Of a DNA stretch of 64,000 nucleotides, positions 61,249 through 64,000 are shown piece by piece. This DNA is from JAVVEG01 sp032251455. Lineage in GTDB: Bacteria > Pseudomonadota > Gammaproteobacteria > Pseudomonadales > Pseudohongiellaceae. The number at the start of each line of letters is the position of its first letter. Within the stretch, counting starts at the first letter, position 1. The position numbers and the translations under genes were made by a program. The stretch lies in NCBI GenBank assembly GCA_032251455.1, contig JAVVEG010000002.1, positions 62,001 through 126,000 of the forward strand, in the 5' to 3' direction. The notes beneath the pieces were generated by a model, which was given only the letters and a program-made list of their open reading frames with translations, ran no database searches and was not told the origin of the DNA.

Positions 61249-64000
61249 TTAGAGCCTTTTTGTCAAGTTGTCCGCCAGGCCAAATGTGTTTTCCTGTGAA
61301 CTCTTTGCGCTTCTGCCTGAAACATCCCGGATACGGTTCAGCCAGGTGCTGAGTTTGTCCTTGCAGGCGTTTGCGGTGACATAAACCACGGGGATGAAAA
61401 CCAGCGTAATCAGCGTGGAGGCAGAGAGGCCACCAATGACGACACGGGCCAGCGCCGCCTGCATTTCAGCACCGGCACCGATTCCCAGGGCCAGTGGCAG
61501 CAGCCCTAGCACAGTGGTCAGGGTGGTCATCAGGATGGGGCGCAGGCGCAGCTTGCCAGCCTGAACCACGGCATCGGCGACACTCAGTTTGTCTTCCCGG
61601 CGCATCAGATTGATATAGTCCACCAGCACGATGGCATTGTTGACCACGATACCGATCAGCATCACCACGCCCATAAGGCTCTGCATGTTGAGGGTGGTTC
61701 CCGTCAGCAACAGGGCCGGCACCACGCCGACAATCGCCAGAGGAACCGAAAACATCACGATCAGCGGATCCAGGAAGCGCTCGAATTGCGCTGCCATCAC
61801 CATATAGATCAAGGCCAGTGCCATGACGATGGCCATGACGAAATCCTGCTGGGCCTTGATCTGCTCCTCGTATTCACCACCAAAAACAATGGAAAAGCCG
61901 GGAGGAAGCTGCACGTTGCTCAACTCATTGCGAATGGTGTCGACACCGTCTCCCAGGGCCACACCATCTTCCAGGTTGGCATAGATGTAGGTAACCCGCT
62001 GGCTGTTGATACGGCGAATGTCAGTAGGGCCACGGCCATAGCTGGTGCTTATCAACGTGGAAACCGGGATGACCTGGCCATCGGCAGCGCGAATGGAGAT
62101 ATTTTCGATATCCTGAACGCTCAGGCGGTCTTCAGGACGAAAGCGGACAGTGATATCGATCTCATCACCGTTTTCACGGAATACTCCGGCGCGGGTGCCA
62201 CCGACACTGCTCTGAATGGCCTGGCTGACATCATTGAGGCTGATGCCCAGGTTGGCCATCAGTTCGCGGTTAAAACGGACATTCTGTTCGGGCTGTCCTT
62301 CCAGGCGGCTCAGGTTGACACCCACGATACCGGGCAAGGTCTCTACCCGTTGACGCAAATCCTGGGCGATGAGTTCGGCCTGGTCCAGGTCGTAACCACG
62401 CAATTCGATCTGAATGGCGTCATCCCCCCCCGAGCCAAACAGGCGGCGGAGAATCCACATGCCGGAGCGGGCCTGGACGCGCACGCGCATGCCGGGGATC
62501 GCTGTTTCAATCCGGCTGCGGATTTCATCGGCCATGGCATTGCTGTCCATCGGGTAATTCATGTTCAGGGTTATTTCAATTTCAGCATTGCTGTTGCGGA
62601 TATCGCGCATGTAGTGCTGCACTGCCTCCGGGGGCACCATGTCTTGCACAATGCTATCCATCTCCATCAGATAGGAATGCAGGATGGCGATATTGGTGCC
62701 TTCGTCCATGTTCATGCTGATACCAATGGTATCGGCCTTGGTCTGTGGTGCCAGCTCATAGGAGATAAAACGCAGTCCGGAAGCAGCAAAAATCAACAGT
62801 GCAGCGGTTATACCAATGATGACCAAACGGTGGCAAAGGGCCCAGCCAATAAGCTGTTCGTATTTGTGTTCAACAAACTGCAGGCCTCTTTCGAAGCGGG
62901 GTGTTGGCCCAGTCGCCTCTGCATCGGGACGTATGGTCAGAAAGCGGCTGGCCAGCATGGGTACCAGTGTCAAGGCCACAAACAGAGAGCAAACCAGCGC
63001 GAATACGACGACCAGCGCCATTTCCTTGAACATGCTGCCGGTGACGGTCTGCATGAAGACCACGGGCAGGAAAATCACAATGGTAGTCAAGGTGGAGGCG
63101 ACAATGGCACCGCTTACCTGTTGCGTGCCGGTAAGAGCTGCTTCCTGCAGAGGTTTGCCATTGCGGCGCAGACGAATGATATTCTCGATCACCACGATGG
63201 CATTGTCGACAATCAGGCCCACGCCCAGTGCCAGACCGCCAAAACTCATCTGGTTCAGGCTGAGCGCATTCATGTAAAGCAGACCAAAGGTGGCGATGAT
63301 TGAAATCGGGATCGAGATACCGATAATGCCGGTAACCGACCCGTTACGAAAGAATGACAGCAGGATGATCACGGCAAGAATGCCGCCCCAGAGGGCAGAG
63401 TTGCGGACGCTGTCTATGGAATCCTGAATGAAGGTGCTCTGGTCACTGACCACCACTAGGTTCAGGTCATTGCGCTCGGCATTGATCTGATCCACTATCC
63501 GGCGCACCCCTGCCGCCACAGCAACCGTATTGGCACCGGATTGTTTGCGTATGCCCAGACGCAGGGAAGGTGTGTCGTTGACTTCGACATAACGGCCGAT
63601 ATCCTGGCGGGCAAACTGCACGTCGGCCACATCAGCAACGCGCAGGGGCACACCGCCCACCGAGCGGATGACGGTATTGCGAATCTGTTCTATATTTTCG
63701 TATTCGCCCTGGGAGCGGACATAGACTTCGCTGAGCCCGCGCTGCACATTGCCGCCGGGACGGTTGGCGTTTTCACTGTTGAGAGCCTGGGTGATGTCGC
63801 CCATGGTCAGACCGGTGGCGAGCAAACGGTCGCGGGCAACATCGATGCGCACTTCCCTGAGCACTTCGCCGAAAACATCGATGGCACCAATGCCGGGTAT
63901 CTGTTCGAAACGGCGCCGGATTTCGCGGTCCAGGACGGTGGTCAACTCCATCAGATCCCGGTCGGACTGAGCAGCGACAATAATGATCGGTGCATTATCA
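61249..64000 (-). CDS. RND-family efflux permease, N-terminus beyond the window
   Basis: An inner-membrane RND permease whose coding frame is open through the right edge (upstream of ATG 63951 it reads NAPIIIVAAQSDRDLMEL), so the first 130 or so residues are missing. Visible features are the porter domains, the TM4 motif GLIVDNAIVVIEN (one Asp retained, Asn in place of AcrB Asp408), and the TM10 motif GIVVNNAIVLVDYIN lacking the AcrB lysine. The pattern is like SwrC/YerP pumps. Drugs or lipids are the probable substrates. No periplasmic adaptor gene is visible, as it would be outside the window. Confidence 0.92.
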   Translation of the reverse strand, partial: DNAPIIIVAAQSDRDLMELTTVLDREIRRRFEQIPGIGAIDVFGEVLREVRIDVARDRLLATGLTMGDITQALNSENANRPGGNVQRGLSEVYVRSQGEYENIEQIRNTVIRSVGGVPLRVADVADVQFARQDIGRYVEVNDTPSLRLGIRKQSGANTVAVAAGVRRIVDQINAERNDLNLVVVSDQSTFIQDSIDSVRNSALWGGILAVIILLSFFRNGSVTGIIGISIPISIIATFGLLYMNALSLNQMSFGGLALGVGLIVDNAIVVIENIIRLRRNGKPLQEAALTGTQQVSGAIVASTLTTIVIFLPVVFMQTVTGSMFKEMALVVVFALVCSLFVALTLVPMLASRFLTIRPDAEATGPTPRFERGLQFVEHKYEQLIGWALCHRLVIIGITAALLIFAASGLRFISYELAPQTKADTIGISMNMDEGTNIAILHSYLMEMDSIVQDMVPPEAVQHYMRDIRNSNAEIEITLNMNYPMDSNAMADEIRSRIETAIPGMRVRVQARSGMWILRRLFGSGGDDAIQIELRGYDLDQAELIAQDLRQRVETLPGIVGVNLSRLEGQPEQNVRFNRELMANLGISLNDVSQAIQSSVGGTRAGVFRENGDEIDITVRFRPEDRLSVQDIENISIRAADGQVIPVSTLISTSYGRGPTDIRRINSQRVTYIYANLEDGVALGDGVDTIRNELSNVQLPPGFSIVFGGEYEEQIKAQQDFVMAIVMALALIYMVMAAQFERFLDPLIVMFSVPLAIVGVVPALLLTGTTLNMQSLMGVVMLIGIVVNNAIVLVDYINLMRREDKLSVADAVVQAGKLRLRPILMTTLTTVLGLLPLALGIGAGAEMQAALARVVIGGLSASTLITLVFIPVVYVTANACKDKLSTWLNRIRDVSGRSAKSSQENTFGLADNLTKRL

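Noticed and set aside
61786..63303. A 505-codon open frame on the plus strand
   Set aside because: It is antisense to the RND permease, is rich in His, Gln and Gly like a shadow frame, and has no family motif or ribosome-binding site.
1..64000. CRISPR arrays, IS elements, rRNA genes
   Set aside because: No regularly spaced short repeats with unique spacers, no transposase frames and no rRNA sequence were recognised; the only tandem repeats seen are coding (TGQV and DTSGG).

Overview
The window looks like chromosome from a free-living, probably marine, gammaproteobacterium. The evidence is the ribH-nusB-thiL-pgpA-ribA order, an ispA-dxs operon, TonB-dependent receptors, an OpgB/MdoB-type glucan-decorating enzyme, a YejM/PbgA-type inner-membrane protein, and several exported families (PRTPDGKPDL proteins, DUF6152) that I associate with OM60/Cellvibrionales/Pseudohongiella-like lineages. 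The lineage is an inference; no rRNA gene is present.

Layout. 0-3.2 kb (+): riboflavin, thiamin, phospholipid and antitermination housekeeping genes. 3.2-7.8 kb (-): one compact run xseB-ispA-dxs-cobO-btuF, joining isoprenoid precursor synthesis to B12 salvage. 8-12.4 kb: small membrane proteins, a PAS-GGDEF-EAL c-di-GMP enzyme and a 2-oxoglutarate/Fe oxygenase. 12.5-18.4 kb: exported proteins around a HupE/UreJ metal permease and a cytochrome-c-like lipoprotein; Cys/His features suggest a metal theme. 18.4-23.6 kb: an MFS transporter and a Fur-box-preceded ferric iron ABC operon.

23.6-31 kb is accessory: an aspartic protease, a repeat protein, a methyltransferase followed by a convincing integron attC-like site, two toxin-antitoxin pairs (HigBA and MazEF-like) each with a candidate operator, a PadR/HAAS pair with repeated half-sites, and a Schlafen/AlbA-type ATPase with an in-frame 12-bp repeat. 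31-36.4 kb returns to core-like genes, including phoD behind a textbook Pho box and a small exported protein whose Shine-Dalgarno is buried in a hairpin.

36.5-45.8 kb holds an exported fumarylacetoacetase-family protein, a membrane AraC regulator, two TonB receptors (one with a perfect FNR-type site) and an exported Ig-like protein. 45.9-54.8 kb: a chemoreceptor, the YejM-like sulfatase-fold protein, an ALDH7/saccharopine dehydrogenase pair for lysine breakdown, a threonine-synthase-like enzyme and a serine hydrolase. 54.9-57.7 kb is an ECF sigma / HEAT-repeat anti-sigma / DTSGG beta-solenoid operon. 57.9-64 kb: opgB-like, a thioesterase, a membrane protein, tRNA-Met(CAT), and an RND pump running off the right edge.

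The most novel-looking items are the attC-marked toxin-antitoxin island, the SD-sequestering hairpin at 32.8 kb, the HupE/cytochrome/Cys-motif/DUF6152 cluster, and the sigma/HEAT/solenoid operon.
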